Positions 8,532 through 17,768 of a stretch of DNA of 64,000 nucleotides are shown here, in pieces. The DNA lies in assembly GCF_036416795.1 (NCBI RefSeq), contig NZ_CP143867.1:4022001-4086000 (forward strand). Reading direction: 5' to 3'. Position 1 is the stretch's first letter; each line of letters opens with the position of its first letter. The DNA comes from Bacteroides sp. MSB163. Lineage in GTDB: Bacteria > Bacteroidota > Bacteroidia > Bacteroidales > Bacteroidaceae. The position numbers and the translations under genes were made by a program. The notes under the pieces are model-generated. The model had not been told where the DNA came from. It made no database searches and saw nothing but the letters and a program-made list of their open reading frames with translations.

Positions 8532-8842
8532 TGAATGTAGTTTGGACAGAAACTGCTCTAAGTAGTTTAGAAGCAATTTATTATTATACTCTGTCGTGGA
8601 GCCAAAATGCAGGAATGGCTTCAGTTTTGAGCGACTTACTTGTAAAATCATGCTTGATTTTAACTAAGAATCCTTATGCTGGTCCTTTGGAATCATCTTT
8701 AGAAGATCAAGTAGAGGTTTATCGTTCACTCGTAGTTCACAAGTATTATAAGCTAATCTATAGGGTGCTCGAAGAGACTCAAACTGTGGAAATTGCCGCA
8801 GTATGGGATGTTCGTCGCAATCCAAAAACGCTGAGTGTCTAA
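8525..8842 (+). CDS. RelE/ParE-family toxin
   Basis: A 105-residue protein from the ATG at 8525; a second in-frame ATG at 8531 overlaps the antitoxin stop (TAATG) and is an equally good start. The sequence pattern is that of ParE/RelE toxins: a helical start (VWTETALSSLEAIYYY), then RSLVVHKYYKLIYRV and EIAAVWDVRRNP, the conserved beta-strands with the terminal Arg pair. ParE members poison DNA gyrase and RelE members cut mRNA on the ribosome; this one resembles ParE more. A hairpin terminator follows. Confidence 0.82.
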   Translation: MVMNVVWTETALSSLEAIYYYTLSWSQNAGMASVLSDLLVKSCLILTKNPYAGPLESSLEDQVEVYRSLVVHKYYKLIYRVLEETQTVEIAAVWDVRRNPKTLSV

Positions 8843-8864
8843 AGAGAAAAGAAAGACAAAAGAT

Positions 8865-8915
8865 ATGGTGCAAATCTCTTAGTTACATACTATCAGATGA
8901 TTTGCACCATTTTTT
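8865..8915. terminator. Bidirectional hairpin terminator
   Basis: ATGGTGCAAATC (8865-8876) is the reverse complement of GATTTGCACCAT (8899-8910); a run of T follows at 8910-8915. It lies between the convergent toxin and porin genes. Confidence 0.75.
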
Positions 8916-8949
8916 ATTTCCTATGCTATTTTTAATCTATACGTTATTT

Positions 8950-10230
8950 TTAGAAAGAATATTGTACCAACAAATTCATTCGGTTGGCATGGTGTGTTGA
9001 ATTGCTGAAATCTGTACGCCAGCCACGAAGATATTCGGCACCTACCTGCATGTTTGGAGTGACATTCCAGAATACATTGGCTACGAGATACTGTCCGTAG
9101 CGATAACTGCTTGGTTGATTGTTGGGATAACCATTCTCAGAATATAATCTGGACATACTGTATGTGCCGGATACGAATATTTTCGGACAGATATTATACT
9201 GTGCCCCAGCAAACCAGCCCAGCATAGGCAATGCCTGCATCTTGCCTTCTTTTTCCGGATTAGGAACAATGTCCACATTCAGGTTGCTGATGTCATTCAG
9301 ATATTGTCCGATACCTTTTCCGTAAGTGGCTTGCCCGAAGATTTCCCATTTCTTACTGAGATTGAACGAAGTAGATGCCTGTACACCCCATCCGGTAACA
9401 TCGGATGCATGATTGCTGAGCGTGCTGGTATACGTCATGCTACGTACGATGCCACCCACACGAAGATGGCTGTTAGCTCCCCAGCCGTATTGGGCGTAAG
9501 CGGTGAAGTCCGGCATACGTTGTTGGGCTACGCTGAGTTCGTCATTCGTGGCGCCATCTACGCTTGGCACTTCGATAGATGCATGGAAACGCCAGTTTTT
9601 CAAGCCTTTGTAAGTGTAGGCAAGTTGAGTGGCACGGTAGAAAGTTGCACCGTTAGGACCCTGAAAGTCGATAGTGGACGGCAATGCAGCCAAATCCATG
9701 AACCCACCATAAGTATAACCCACTGTTACATTACGGAACGACATATAAGCATTTCGCAATTGGAATACCTTATCGCCGCCACGGAAGTTACCGGCAGTGT
9801 ACACAACGAAATCACCCAGTAATTTAGTATGCCCTACCAGTTTCAGGAAGATAGTGGAAGTACGTGCGTCCATTTGGAACTGATTCTTTACTTTGCTGAT
9901 ATTCGGGATATCAGCAGGAATAAAGTCTATGTTGTCCACGATGCCGCCAAAGTCATATTCGGCAGTGGCACGCACATATCCGCCGATACCAAGGGCGAAC
10001 TTTCCTTTTTTATCCATCAACAGGAAGCGAGGTGCCTGTGGATCGTGGATGTACCTGAACTGTGATTCGTTCATGATACGGACGATCTCGTCGCCTGCCT
10101 TGTCGATGGTAACCATGACGATGCCGTTAGATGCCTCGTCATCAATAATCACTTTTTCTTGTGCTTTGGCCACAGACGGAATAAGACCGATGCCGCACAA
10201 CAGAAACATTACTTTTAAGATTGTCTTCAT
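8950..10230 (-). CDS. DcaP-like outer-membrane porin
   Basis: The frame is open to 10266, but the ATG at 10230 gives a clean signal peptide (ending SVAKAQ, about residue 24), so it is preferred, for 426 residues. The mature protein starts with a short helical segment, then FALGIGGYVRATAEYDFGG, a pattern of DcaP-family trimeric porins. Many aromatic-ended beta-strands follow, with a C-terminal Phe (LLVQYSF). DcaP proteins take up organic acids and small solutes. The substrate is not known here. It is transcribed alone, divergent from the queuosine operon. Confidence 0.78.
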   Translation of the reverse strand: MKTILKVMFLLCGIGLIPSVAKAQEKVIIDDEASNGIVMVTIDKAGDEIVRIMNESQFRYIHDPQAPRFLLMDKKGKFALGIGGYVRATAEYDFGGIVDNIDFIPADIPNISKVKNQFQMDARTSTIFLKLVGHTKLLGDFVVYTAGNFRGGDKVFQLRNAYMSFRNVTVGYTYGGFMDLAALPSTIDFQGPNGATFYRATQLAYTYKGLKNWRFHASIEVPSVDGATNDELSVAQQRMPDFTAYAQYGWGANSHLRVGGIVRSMTYTSTLSNHASDVTGWGVQASTSFNLSKKWEIFGQATYGKGIGQYLNDISNLNVDIVPNPEKEGKMQALPMLGWFAGAQYNICPKIFVSGTYSMSRLYSENGYPNNQPSSYRYGQYLVANVFWNVTPNMQVGAEYLRGWRTDFSNSTHHANRMNLLVQYSF

Positions 10231-10306
10231 TATTAAGTTAGGTTTTGGTGAATGCCTTTTGAACAACTTAAATTAGAAATGGTTTTGCGGTCAATAGAAG
10301 AAAGTG

Positions 10307-10314
10307 TATCTTTG
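10307..10314 (+). promoter_or_regulatory. Bacteroidetes promoter of the queuosine operon
   Basis: TATCTTTG is the -7 box; a TTTTG at 10283-10287 is 19 bp upstream as the -33 box. Transcription from here would begin just before the riboswitch at 10354. Confidence 0.7.
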
Positions 10315-10353
10315 CGGCCGATTTAACGATCTTATGATGCCGTGAATAGCGGT

Positions 10354-10386
10354 CGTGTATTCTAGAACACCACGTAAAAAACAGGA
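10354..10386 (+). promoter_or_regulatory. preQ1-I riboswitch
   Basis: CGTG at 10354-10357 pairs with CACG at 10371-10374 (P1). The loop contains TTCTAG and ACACC, and the stem is followed by the A-rich tail TAAAAAAC, all as in class I preQ1 riboswitches such as that of the B. subtilis queC operon. The tail runs into AGGA just upstream of the ATG at 10390. The AGGA can pair with TTCT in the loop, so ligand binding would hide the ribosome-binding site. The downstream genes are all for queuosine, which fits the ligand. Confidence 0.85.
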
Positions 10387-10389
10387 TTT

Positions 10390-11070
10390 ATGAAGCAAAA
10401 AGTATCTGTACCCTTTATGCTGCTGGGTATTCTATTTAATGTTTGTCTGATTGCAGCTAATCTTCTTGAAACTAAAGTTATCCAGGTTTTCGGTATTACC
10501 GTTACCGCAGGGTTACTGGTTTTCCCTATTTCTTATATTATCAATGATTGCATTGCTGAGGTGTGGGGCTTTCGTAAAGCACGTCTCATTATCTGGAGTG
10601 GCTTTGCTATGAATTTCTTTGTGGTGATGCTTGGATTGATAGCCGTAGCATTACCGGCTGCGCCATTTTGGGAGGGGGAGGCTCACTTCAACTTTGTTTT
10701 CGGAATGGCGCCTCGTATTGTGGTGGCGAGTCTGACAGCTTTTTTGGTTGGTTCGTTCCTCAACGCTTATGTCATGAGTCGTATGAAAGTGGCAAGTGGC
10801 GGACGGCATTTCTCGGCTCGTGCCATCTGGTCGACTGTAGTGGGGGAGACGGCAGACTCTCTGATATTCTTTCCTGTTGCTTTCGGAGGAATTATTGCCT
10901 GGCCTGAATTACTGGTGATGATGTGTATTCAGATTGTATTGAAATCCCTGTATGAAGTGCTGATTCTTCCGGTCACTATCCGTGTTGTGGCAGCTATTAA
11001 ACGTATTGACGGTAGTGATGTATATGATCAGGATATCTCTTACAATATATTGAAAATCAAAGATATTTAA
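10390..11070 (+). CDS. yhhQ: Queuosine precursor transporter
   Basis: A 226-residue integral membrane protein of the VUT/YhhQ family, with about six hydrophobic segments and the typical FPISYIINDCIAEVWGFRKAR segment early in the chain. YhhQ imports queuine-pathway bases (preQ0/preQ1) across the inner membrane. It is the first gene of a queuosine operon directly behind a preQ1 riboswitch, and queC follows after 25 bp. Context and sequence agree. Confidence 0.9.
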   Translation: MKQKVSVPFMLLGILFNVCLIAANLLETKVIQVFGITVTAGLLVFPISYIINDCIAEVWGFRKARLIIWSGFAMNFFVVMLGLIAVALPAAPFWEGEAHFNFVFGMAPRIVVASLTAFLVGSFLNAYVMSRMKVASGGRHFSARAIWSTVVGETADSLIFFPVAFGGIIAWPELLVMMCIQIVLKSLYEVLILPVTIRVVAAIKRIDGSDVYDQDISYNILKIKDI

Positions 11071-11095
11071 AGTAATGATAAATACTGTGTGGTGA

Positions 11096-11758
11096 ATGGT
11101 TGTGAATAAAGAAGTTGCATTAGTAGTGTTCAGTGGTGGACAAGATTCTACCACTTGCCTGTTTTGGGCAAAACGAGAGTTTAAGAGAGTGGTCGCTTTG
11201 AGTTTCCTGTACGGACAGAAGCATGAGAAAGAGGTGGAACTGGCACGGGAAATAGCCGGTAAAGCTGGTGTGGAGTTTGAAGCAATGGATGTATCTTTTA
11301 TCGGTAAGTTGGGGCACAACTCACTGACGGATACAACGATGCCTATGGATCAGGAAAAGCCAGCCGGTAGTTATCCCAATACATTTGTGCCGGGACGTAA
11401 TCTCTTCTTTCTAAGCATTGCTGCTGTATATGCCCGTGAACATGGTATCAATCATATCGTGACAGGAGTGTCGCAGACTGATTTCAGCGGATACCCTGAT
11501 TGTCGGGACACCTTTATCAAGTCGCTCAATGTTACATTGAACCTGGCTATGGACGAGCAGTTCGTAATTCATACTCCATTGATGTGGATCGACAAAGCGG
11601 AAACCTGGGGATTAGCAGATGAACTGGGAGTGCTTGATCTGATACGGAACGAAACGTTGACTTGTTATAACGGGATTCAGGGTGATGGCTGCGGGCATTG
11701 TCCGGCATGTAAGTTACGTCGTGAGGGATTAGAGAAATATTTAATTAGTGAAGGGTAA
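11096..11758 (+). CDS. queC: 7-cyano-7-deazaguanine (preQ0) synthase
   Basis: A 220-residue enzyme that converts 7-carboxy-7-deazaguanine, ammonia and ATP to preQ0. The PP-loop ATP-binding motif SGGQDSTT is at about residues 12-19. The four zinc-binding cysteines occur near the C-terminus in LTCYNG and GCGHCPACKLR. Length is normal. It sits between yhhQ and queF, overlapping none of them but leaving only 7 bp before the queF ATG, so the three are almost certainly one transcript. Confidence 0.95.
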   Translation: MVVNKEVALVVFSGGQDSTTCLFWAKREFKRVVALSFLYGQKHEKEVELAREIAGKAGVEFEAMDVSFIGKLGHNSLTDTTMPMDQEKPAGSYPNTFVPGRNLFFLSIAAVYAREHGINHIVTGVSQTDFSGYPDCRDTFIKSLNVTLNLAMDEQFVIHTPLMWIDKAETWGLADELGVLDLIRNETLTCYNGIQGDGCGHCPACKLRREGLEKYLISEG

Positions 11759-11765
11759 TATAATT

Positions 11766-12221
11766 ATGACCGAATTAAAAGATCAACTGTCCCTTTTGGG
11801 GAGAAAAACGGAATATAAGCAGGATTATGCTCCTGAAGTGCTGGAAGCTTTTGATAATAAGCATCCCGAGAATGATTATTGGGTACGTTTTAATTGTCCG
11901 GAATTTACCAGCCTATGTCCTATAACCGGGCAGCCGGACTTTGCGGAAATCCGTATTAGTTATATTCCTGATATAAAAATGGTGGAAAGTAAAAGCTTGA
12001 AACTTTATCTGTTTAGTTTCCGTAATCATGGCGCTTTTCATGAAGACTGTGTGAACATTATAATGAAGGATCTGATTCATCTGATGAATCCTAAATATAT
12101 TGAGGTAACAGGACTTTTTACTCCGCGTGGTGGCATATCCATTTATCCTTATGCTAACTATGGGCGCCCGGGTACGAAGTATGAGGGTATAGCTGAACAA
12201 CGATTAATGAATAGAGAATAG
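11766..12221 (+). CDS. queF: NADPH-dependent preQ0 reductase
   Basis: QueF reduces the nitrile of preQ0 to the aminomethyl group of preQ1. The chosen ATG gives 151 residues, the usual length of the short (unimodular) form; an in-frame GTG at 11748 would overlap queC. The catalytic Cys lies in FTSLCPITGQPDFAEI, and the QueF signature ESKSLKLYLFSFRNH follows. The pathway stops at preQ1 here; the tRNA-inserting and later enzymes are not in the window. Confidence 0.95.
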   Translation: MTELKDQLSLLGRKTEYKQDYAPEVLEAFDNKHPENDYWVRFNCPEFTSLCPITGQPDFAEIRISYIPDIKMVESKSLKLYLFSFRNHGAFHEDCVNIIMKDLIHLMNPKYIEVTGLFTPRGGISIYPYANYGRPGTKYEGIAEQRLMNRE

Positions 12222-12393
12222 AAAGAACGAAGAGATAAATTAACTTTTTCATATATAATAGCTTTTCGTGATAATTGTTGAATGCAAATATAAAACTATT
12301 TCTAAGAAAATATTGATAATCACAAGGAAAGTCTTTCTTTTCATGAACTAAATGCTGCTTTTCTGTGTTTTAATACGGTCAAGTTATGCAATC

Positions 12394-14718
12394 ATGAGAA
12401 TACTACATATTAGATCTCTTTTACTTATTTTCCTTTTATCTTTCTCTGCTTTGGCGTCTGCTGGTGATAAGAAAGAGAATTCCGATACGGATTTATTGAT
12501 TATCAGCAGTTATGTATCGGGTGCTCCATGGAGTCAGACTATCATTTCACACATCATGCAGAAAGAGTATGACCGGAAGGATATAAGCATGAAAGTGGAA
12601 TATATGAATATTCTGACCATAGAGACTCCTGAGATATTGAATCAATATAAAGAAAATCTTTTCTCTACTTATGGTCACAATTCGCCTAAAGCCGTGTTGA
12701 TGCTGGGAAATGCCCCTTTGATATTGCGGGATGAAATGCGTAAACACTGGGGAGATATTCCTTTGATCGTATGTGCCGAAAGCAGATATATAGGACCGGA
12801 TTCCACCTATATGTATAATCAGGTTGTTCCACAAAAAGATCGCATTTACCTGAATGATTTGCGTAAAGAGTATAATATGACCTTTCTGGGCGCGCGCGCT
12901 TTCATTCCCGAAAGTGTCCAGTTGATGCATCGCATGATTCCGAAGATGAAGAGTTTACTGTTAATTGGTGACCAGACTGATCGGGATATTGATTATGACC
13001 AGCAACTTTCTGAATTGATGAAGAAAGAATATTCAAATCTTAATTATAAGTTCTTGTCAGCTGACACCTGGAGTCCGGACCAGTTACTGGATACATTGCG
13101 GAGGGTAGTTCCGGAGGAAACCGGTATTTTGTTCGCTTCATGGTTTCACAAACGAATGTTTGCGGGTAATATGCTTATGATGGCCAACTCTTATAAGGTG
13201 ATTGCCAATTCTACATTGCCTTGTCCGTTTTTTGCATTATCTTCTTCTATTTCGAGTATTGAAGAAGATGGGACTATAATAGGAGGGTGTGTATATGATA
13301 TGAACCTGTACTGTGAGGAAATTGTGAAGATGATTAATGCTGTAGCTGATGGCAAGCAAGCGCGGGATATTCCATATTATAATCCGAAGCCCATGGTTCT
13401 TTTTAACTATCCTTACATGGTGGATTTTGGCTTGTCTCCTAAAAACTGTCCTCCGGGAACGGTTTATTTGAATGCTCCCCCTACTTTCTTTGACAAGTAT
13501 CAGTCTGCTTTAGTAATAGGTAGTATTACTTTATTAGTAGTTGTTCTCTTTTTCCAGCTTCGTAGGAATAAGATTCTGGAACGGCTTCAGCAAGTAGAGC
13601 AGAATCAGCGTTTTACTCATTCTAAGATGGCTATGGCATTAGAGGTGGTTGATTTGCTGCCGTGGCAATGGGATTTGCGGACAGATGAAATTACATATAG
13701 TTCCTATAAGCCGATAGAGCCGGGAAAAGAAGAAGTCTCAGAAATGACTTATACCACCAATATAGATGACTATCTTACCTTTGTTTGTGAAGAGGATAGA
13801 GAACGTATCCAGCAGGTTTTTGAGGATGTGCATGCTAATAAAATTGATAAAATAAAAGAAGAGTACCGTGTTCATCGACCTGATAAATCAGATGGCTCAG
13901 AGGACTGGATGGAAGTGCGTGCTTTTGTAGAACAATATGATGAAGAGGGAAAACCTTTTGTTGTGGTGGGGTCATCATTGTTTATTACGGAGCGTAAGGC
14001 GGCAGAGCGTGAATTGATTGCTGCCAAAGAGCGTGCGGAAGAGTCCAACCGTCTGAAATCTGCCTTCCTTGCTAATATCAGTCATGAAATCCGCACTCCG
14101 TTGAATGCAATTATTGGCTTCTCCAGTATATTGGCCATGACTGAAGATGAAGAAGAGAAGAAGGAGTATGTCAGCATCATAGAGAAGAATAATGGAATCT
14201 TGCTGCAACTTATCAATGATGTTCTGGACTTATCCAAGATTGAGGCCGGAGTTCTTGATTTGTATTATTCGGAATTTGGATTAAATGGAGTGCTAGCAAC
14301 CTTGAGGGGAGTTGTTGAGTCTCGTTTGCAGGATGGGGTTGATCTGATTTTTGAGCCGGGGATGCCGGATGATTATGTTGTTTATTCAGAGAAAAACAGA
14401 CTTCAACAATTGGTTTTGAACTTCCTGACTAATGCCTGTAAATTTACATCGACCGGCAGCATCCGCTATGGCTATGAAGTGCGTGAAAAAGACATCTATT
14501 ATTATGTAACTGATACGGGAACTGGTATTCCGGAAGATAAACTCCATCTTATATTCGAACGTTTCATCAAGTTGGATAGCTTTAAGCAGGGCACCGGTTT
14601 AGGTTTGCCTATTTGCCAGCTCATTATTCAGAATATGGGAGGCGAAATCGGAGTGAATTCTAAATTGGGAGAAGGTTCTACATTTTGGTTTACGCTTCCC
14701 CTCAAACCAAAACAGTAA
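12394..14718 (+). CDS. Orphan sensor histidine kinase with periplasmic binding-protein-like sensor
   Basis: The ATG at 12394 is preferred over 12352 because it begins a clean signal peptide. The 774-residue protein has a periplasmic domain of about 340 residues resembling the ABC-type solute-binding fold, one membrane segment near residues 372-391, a short coiled coil and a PAS/PAC-like region (about 410-545). A HisKA domain follows with the phospho-acceptor His at residue 564 (NISHEIRTPL), then an ATPase domain with N, G1 and G2 boxes (NFLTNACKF, DTGTGIPE, GTGLGLPIC). There is no receiver domain, and no response regulator gene is adjacent. Confidence 0.88.
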   Translation: MRILHIRSLLLIFLLSFSALASAGDKKENSDTDLLIISSYVSGAPWSQTIISHIMQKEYDRKDISMKVEYMNILTIETPEILNQYKENLFSTYGHNSPKAVLMLGNAPLILRDEMRKHWGDIPLIVCAESRYIGPDSTYMYNQVVPQKDRIYLNDLRKEYNMTFLGARAFIPESVQLMHRMIPKMKSLLLIGDQTDRDIDYDQQLSELMKKEYSNLNYKFLSADTWSPDQLLDTLRRVVPEETGILFASWFHKRMFAGNMLMMANSYKVIANSTLPCPFFALSSSISSIEEDGTIIGGCVYDMNLYCEEIVKMINAVADGKQARDIPYYNPKPMVLFNYPYMVDFGLSPKNCPPGTVYLNAPPTFFDKYQSALVIGSITLLVVVLFFQLRRNKILERLQQVEQNQRFTHSKMAMALEVVDLLPWQWDLRTDEITYSSYKPIEPGKEEVSEMTYTTNIDDYLTFVCEEDRERIQQVFEDVHANKIDKIKEEYRVHRPDKSDGSEDWMEVRAFVEQYDEEGKPFVVVGSSLFITERKAAERELIAAKERAEESNRLKSAFLANISHEIRTPLNAIIGFSSILAMTEDEEEKKEYVSIIEKNNGILLQLINDVLDLSKIEAGVLDLYYSEFGLNGVLATLRGVVESRLQDGVDLIFEPGMPDDYVVYSEKNRLQQLVLNFLTNACKFTSTGSIRYGYEVREKDIYYYVTDTGTGIPEDKLHLIFERFIKLDSFKQGTGLGLPICQLIIQNMGGEIGVNSKLGEGSTFWFTLPLKPKQ

Positions 14719-14736
14719 GAGGGGATAGCGTTGCTT

Positions 14737-15960
14737 CTATATGACAGCTTTATTTTCAATTAAGTTCTTCAATCGAACCAAGGCTTCGATATAATAATAG
14801 TCTGCATAAATGATGGCGGCATCTATTTCTGAATTATTCGGCAAGTGTCCGGTGGAGTGGAGGAGGAATGCCGGCTTGCTTTTGCCGCATTGATACTTAT
14901 CCGAACTCAGGCTTGCCAACATTTTTATAGCTGCATTCTTATATTCATCCCCTTTTTTGCCGGGCAGGTAAGTGGAGAGTTCCAGTAAAGCCGATGCGGT
15001 TACACTTGCAGCGGAGGCATCACGTGGGACATTCGGGATATTGGGGTCATCAAAATCCCAGTAAGGCACATAGTCTTCCGGCAATCTTTCCAAATATACA
15101 TCTGTTACTTTCTGTACAAAATCCAGATATCGTGGATCTAATGTTTCCCTGTAGACTACTGTATATCCATAGATAGCCCACGCCTGTCCGCGTGCCCACA
15201 TGGTATTGTCTGCATATCCCTGATGTGTAACTCCTTTTATGAAGTCGCCCGTCAAAGTATCATAAACCGCTACGTGATAGGAAGTGTAGTCGGGACGGAA
15301 CTGATATTTCATAGTCTTATCGGCGTGCGACACGGCTATATCTGCCAGATATGGGTTTCCTCCGTTCTTGGCAGCCCAGAAAAGCATTTCCAGGTTTATC
15401 ATATTATCCATGATCGTATTGTGTCCACCGAACATTTCTATATTGCGTGGCCATGAAAGTATGGTGCCTACACGAGGTCTGAACAAGGTTGCCAGTGAAT
15501 CTGCTGTATCCAGAATCACTTGTTTGTATTCCGGATTATGTGTCAACCGATATCCATTACCGTAGCTGCAAAAGATCAGAAAACCCAGGTCATGGTCGTA
15601 TGCCGGAATTTGTGACAGGAACTTCAACGGTTCGGTGAATTTCTCAGCTTCTTCCTTTATGGTTGCTTTACCGGTATATTCGTAATCATACCATAAAACT
15701 CCTGGCCAGAAACCACTGCACCATTCATCCTTTGTTGCTTTTCGGCAATGCCAGGTGTTGAGGCTGTCCATGATATTACGCGGCATCATCGAGTAATCGA
15801 TAGTACCTTCTGCCGCTTTTAGTTCTGTTAAAGTGCGTTGTACCTGGGCGTCACAGTAATCCAGCGCCTCATATACATCTACATCCATTCCTTTCTCGGG
15901 CATGTTGCAAGCTGTAAACATGCACAAGCATGCACCGAACAGTAGTTCTTTTGTTTTCAT
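14737..15960 (-). CDS. GH88 unsaturated glucuronyl hydrolase-like lipoprotein
   Basis: A 407-residue protein with a lipobox (MFTAC) in a short signal peptide, so it is probably membrane-anchored. The sequence follows family GH88: an early DEWCSGFWPGVLWYDYEY, then AYDHDLGF, DNMINLEMLFWAAKNGG and the MWARGQAWAIYGY segment. GH88 enzymes remove the unsaturated uronic acid left at the non-reducing end by polysaccharide lyases, and two lyase-like genes occur in this locus. It lies 13 bp downstream of the GH43 gene at 15974-17623, so the two are an operon. Confidence 0.88.
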   Translation of the reverse strand: MKTKELLFGACLCMFTACNMPEKGMDVDVYEALDYCDAQVQRTLTELKAAEGTIDYSMMPRNIMDSLNTWHCRKATKDEWCSGFWPGVLWYDYEYTGKATIKEEAEKFTEPLKFLSQIPAYDHDLGFLIFCSYGNGYRLTHNPEYKQVILDTADSLATLFRPRVGTILSWPRNIEMFGGHNTIMDNMINLEMLFWAAKNGGNPYLADIAVSHADKTMKYQFRPDYTSYHVAVYDTLTGDFIKGVTHQGYADNTMWARGQAWAIYGYTVVYRETLDPRYLDFVQKVTDVYLERLPEDYVPYWDFDDPNIPNVPRDASAASVTASALLELSTYLPGKKGDEYKNAAIKMLASLSSDKYQCGKSKPAFLLHSTGHLPNNSEIDAAIIYADYYYIEALVRLKNLIENKAVI

Positions 15961-15973
15961 ATAATCAGTCTTT

Positions 15974-17623
15974 TTATTTATCTATGCGAAACCAGTCGGC
16001 ATCTACCCATCCCCGTTCCTTACCATAAGGAGTGGTACTGAATAGCCCTACTTTGGCACCTATCCATTTTCCCTGACGGGCTGTGAAAGGCATACCTATT
16101 GCTTTATATTTCTTACCATTCAGGCTGTAATAGAAGTGGCAGATACCGCCTTTCTCTATTTTTACCTGTAGATAGATATCTCTTTCGTAGTTGGGAAACA
16201 AACCTGCTTCGTACTTTCTGCTGGCAGGTAATTCTGCCAGGCGATTGACTGTTTCGGGTGTCTTTTGCTCTGCATCCTTGCAGGTCACTTGTTTCAATAT
16301 AAATTTATCACCTTCTTTCTCTACTCCCAGGTAGCAATAGTCCCAGCCCATCACAATCAATCCGGATTGCTGTCCGTCCATTTTGGCGGAAACTTTTAGT
16401 TTGGTAGTTGCTGTGAACTCTTCTGCCATGAACTTCTGCAATAAAAGGTTAGGGACTTCCCAGAAATTCACAAAGTTCTCGGAGAGAATATGTCCGTAAA
16501 TACGGATGAATCCCAAGTCGGAAGTATATCCGAATGTATCCTGATAATTGGCATGCCATTCCCATTGCATTCCCAATTGACGGGTATTGAACTCGTCACT
16601 GTCCGCAGGTGTTTCTACCGGGTAATTCTTGCCTACATTGGGCTTTTTATAACGGGTTACTGGTTCGCCACAACCATTGCCGTCCTTATCTTCTCCAATT
16701 ACAGGCCAGTCGTTTACCCACTTCATCGGGTTCAGGTGAACGACACGCCCATACATGGCTTTATCCTGAAAGTGAACGAACCAGGATTCCCCTGTCTGCG
16801 TATCAACCCATGCGCCTTGGTGGGGACCATTGATGTCAGTAGAGCCTTGCGCCATGACAATCTTCTTCTCATAAGGACCGTATATATTCCGCGAACGCAA
16901 TACTAACTGCCATCCGGTTGCTACTCCGCCTGCCGGGGCAAAAATATAGTAGTAGCCATTCCGCTTATAGAGTTTGGGACCTTCAATTGTATGGTTGATT
17001 CCATCATTACCATCAAAGACCAGTACCGGATCACTGATCACTTTTGTTCCTTCTGCATTCATCTCACAAATTGTGATAACACTGTTCAGTGCGGCACGAC
17101 TTCCTGCCCATGCGTGTACCAGATAAACTTTTCCATCTTCATCCCATAGTGGAGCAGGGTCTATCATGCCACGACCGGCTTTTACCAATATCGGTTTCTC
17201 CCATTCTCCGGCCGGGTCTTTGGTCTTTACCATGAAGATGCCATGATCCGGATCTCCCCAATAGATATAGAACTCTCCATTATGATGGCGGATGGATGGT
17301 GCCCAAACACCTTTTCCATGCTGGGGAGCATTGAAGAACTCAATGGGTTCTATCTGTTTCAGCGCATAGCCTGCGTATTTCCAGTTAACCAAGTCTTTGG
17401 AATGGAGAATGGGTAAACCGGGAGCACATCCGAAGCTGGAAGCCGTCATGTAAAAATATTCACCTGCTGCGCAGACATCCGGATCGGAGTAATCGGCATG
17501 TAGCACCGGATTGATATATGTGCCATCCTTCTGATCAGATACCCAGGCTTTGGATACATATTGGGCGTCCGCCTGCCAGCAGGCAGCGCATAGCAATGTC
17601 GTTAGCAGAAATATCTTTTTCAT
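15974..17623 (-). CDS. GH43 glycosidase with C-terminal beta-sandwich
   Basis: A 549-residue secreted protein (signal peptide ending ADAQ near residue 20). The five-bladed GH43 propeller covers about residues 30-335, with the catalytic base Asp in HADYSDPDV, the pKa-modulating Asp in GMIDPAPLW and the acid Glu in TIEGPKLYKR. A C-terminal domain of about 200 residues follows. This layout is typical of xylosidase/alpha-L-arabinofuranosidase members. It is the first gene of a pair with GH88, behind a TTGAGTG-15-TCGTA element at 17724-17754. Confidence 0.88.
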   Translation of the reverse strand: MKKIFLLTTLLCAACWQADAQYVSKAWVSDQKDGTYINPVLHADYSDPDVCAAGEYFYMTASSFGCAPGLPILHSKDLVNWKYAGYALKQIEPIEFFNAPQHGKGVWAPSIRHHNGEFYIYWGDPDHGIFMVKTKDPAGEWEKPILVKAGRGMIDPAPLWDEDGKVYLVHAWAGSRAALNSVITICEMNAEGTKVISDPVLVFDGNDGINHTIEGPKLYKRNGYYYIFAPAGGVATGWQLVLRSRNIYGPYEKKIVMAQGSTDINGPHQGAWVDTQTGESWFVHFQDKAMYGRVVHLNPMKWVNDWPVIGEDKDGNGCGEPVTRYKKPNVGKNYPVETPADSDEFNTRQLGMQWEWHANYQDTFGYTSDLGFIRIYGHILSENFVNFWEVPNLLLQKFMAEEFTATTKLKVSAKMDGQQSGLIVMGWDYCYLGVEKEGDKFILKQVTCKDAEQKTPETVNRLAELPASRKYEAGLFPNYERDIYLQVKIEKGGICHFYYSLNGKKYKAIGMPFTARQGKWIGAKVGLFSTTPYGKERGWVDADWFRIDK

Positions 17624-17723
17624 CTTTTTATTTACCTTTTTAAATATCCTGAAAACAAAGATTTTACCTAAACAAACTTTTACCTTTATCTACTGAAAAT
17701 AACCTTAATGTGTTATTTGTCTA

Positions 17724-17754
17724 TTAATACGAGCGAATCTGTTTATTCACTCAA
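17724..17754 (-). promoter_or_regulatory. Putative ECF-sigma promoter of the GH43-GH88 operon
   Basis: Read on the minus strand: TTGAGTG (17754-17748), a 15-bp spacer, TCGTATTAA (17732-17724). One mismatch from the TTGAGTA consensus shared across the locus. It lies about 100 bp before the ATG at 17623. Confidence 0.7.
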
Positions 17755-17768
17755 TGGGATATCATATT

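Noticed and set aside
8950..8953. A short plus-strand frame across 8803-9000 after the toxin gene
   Set aside because: It overlaps the toxin end, the hairpin terminator and the porin gene, and its composition is not protein-like.
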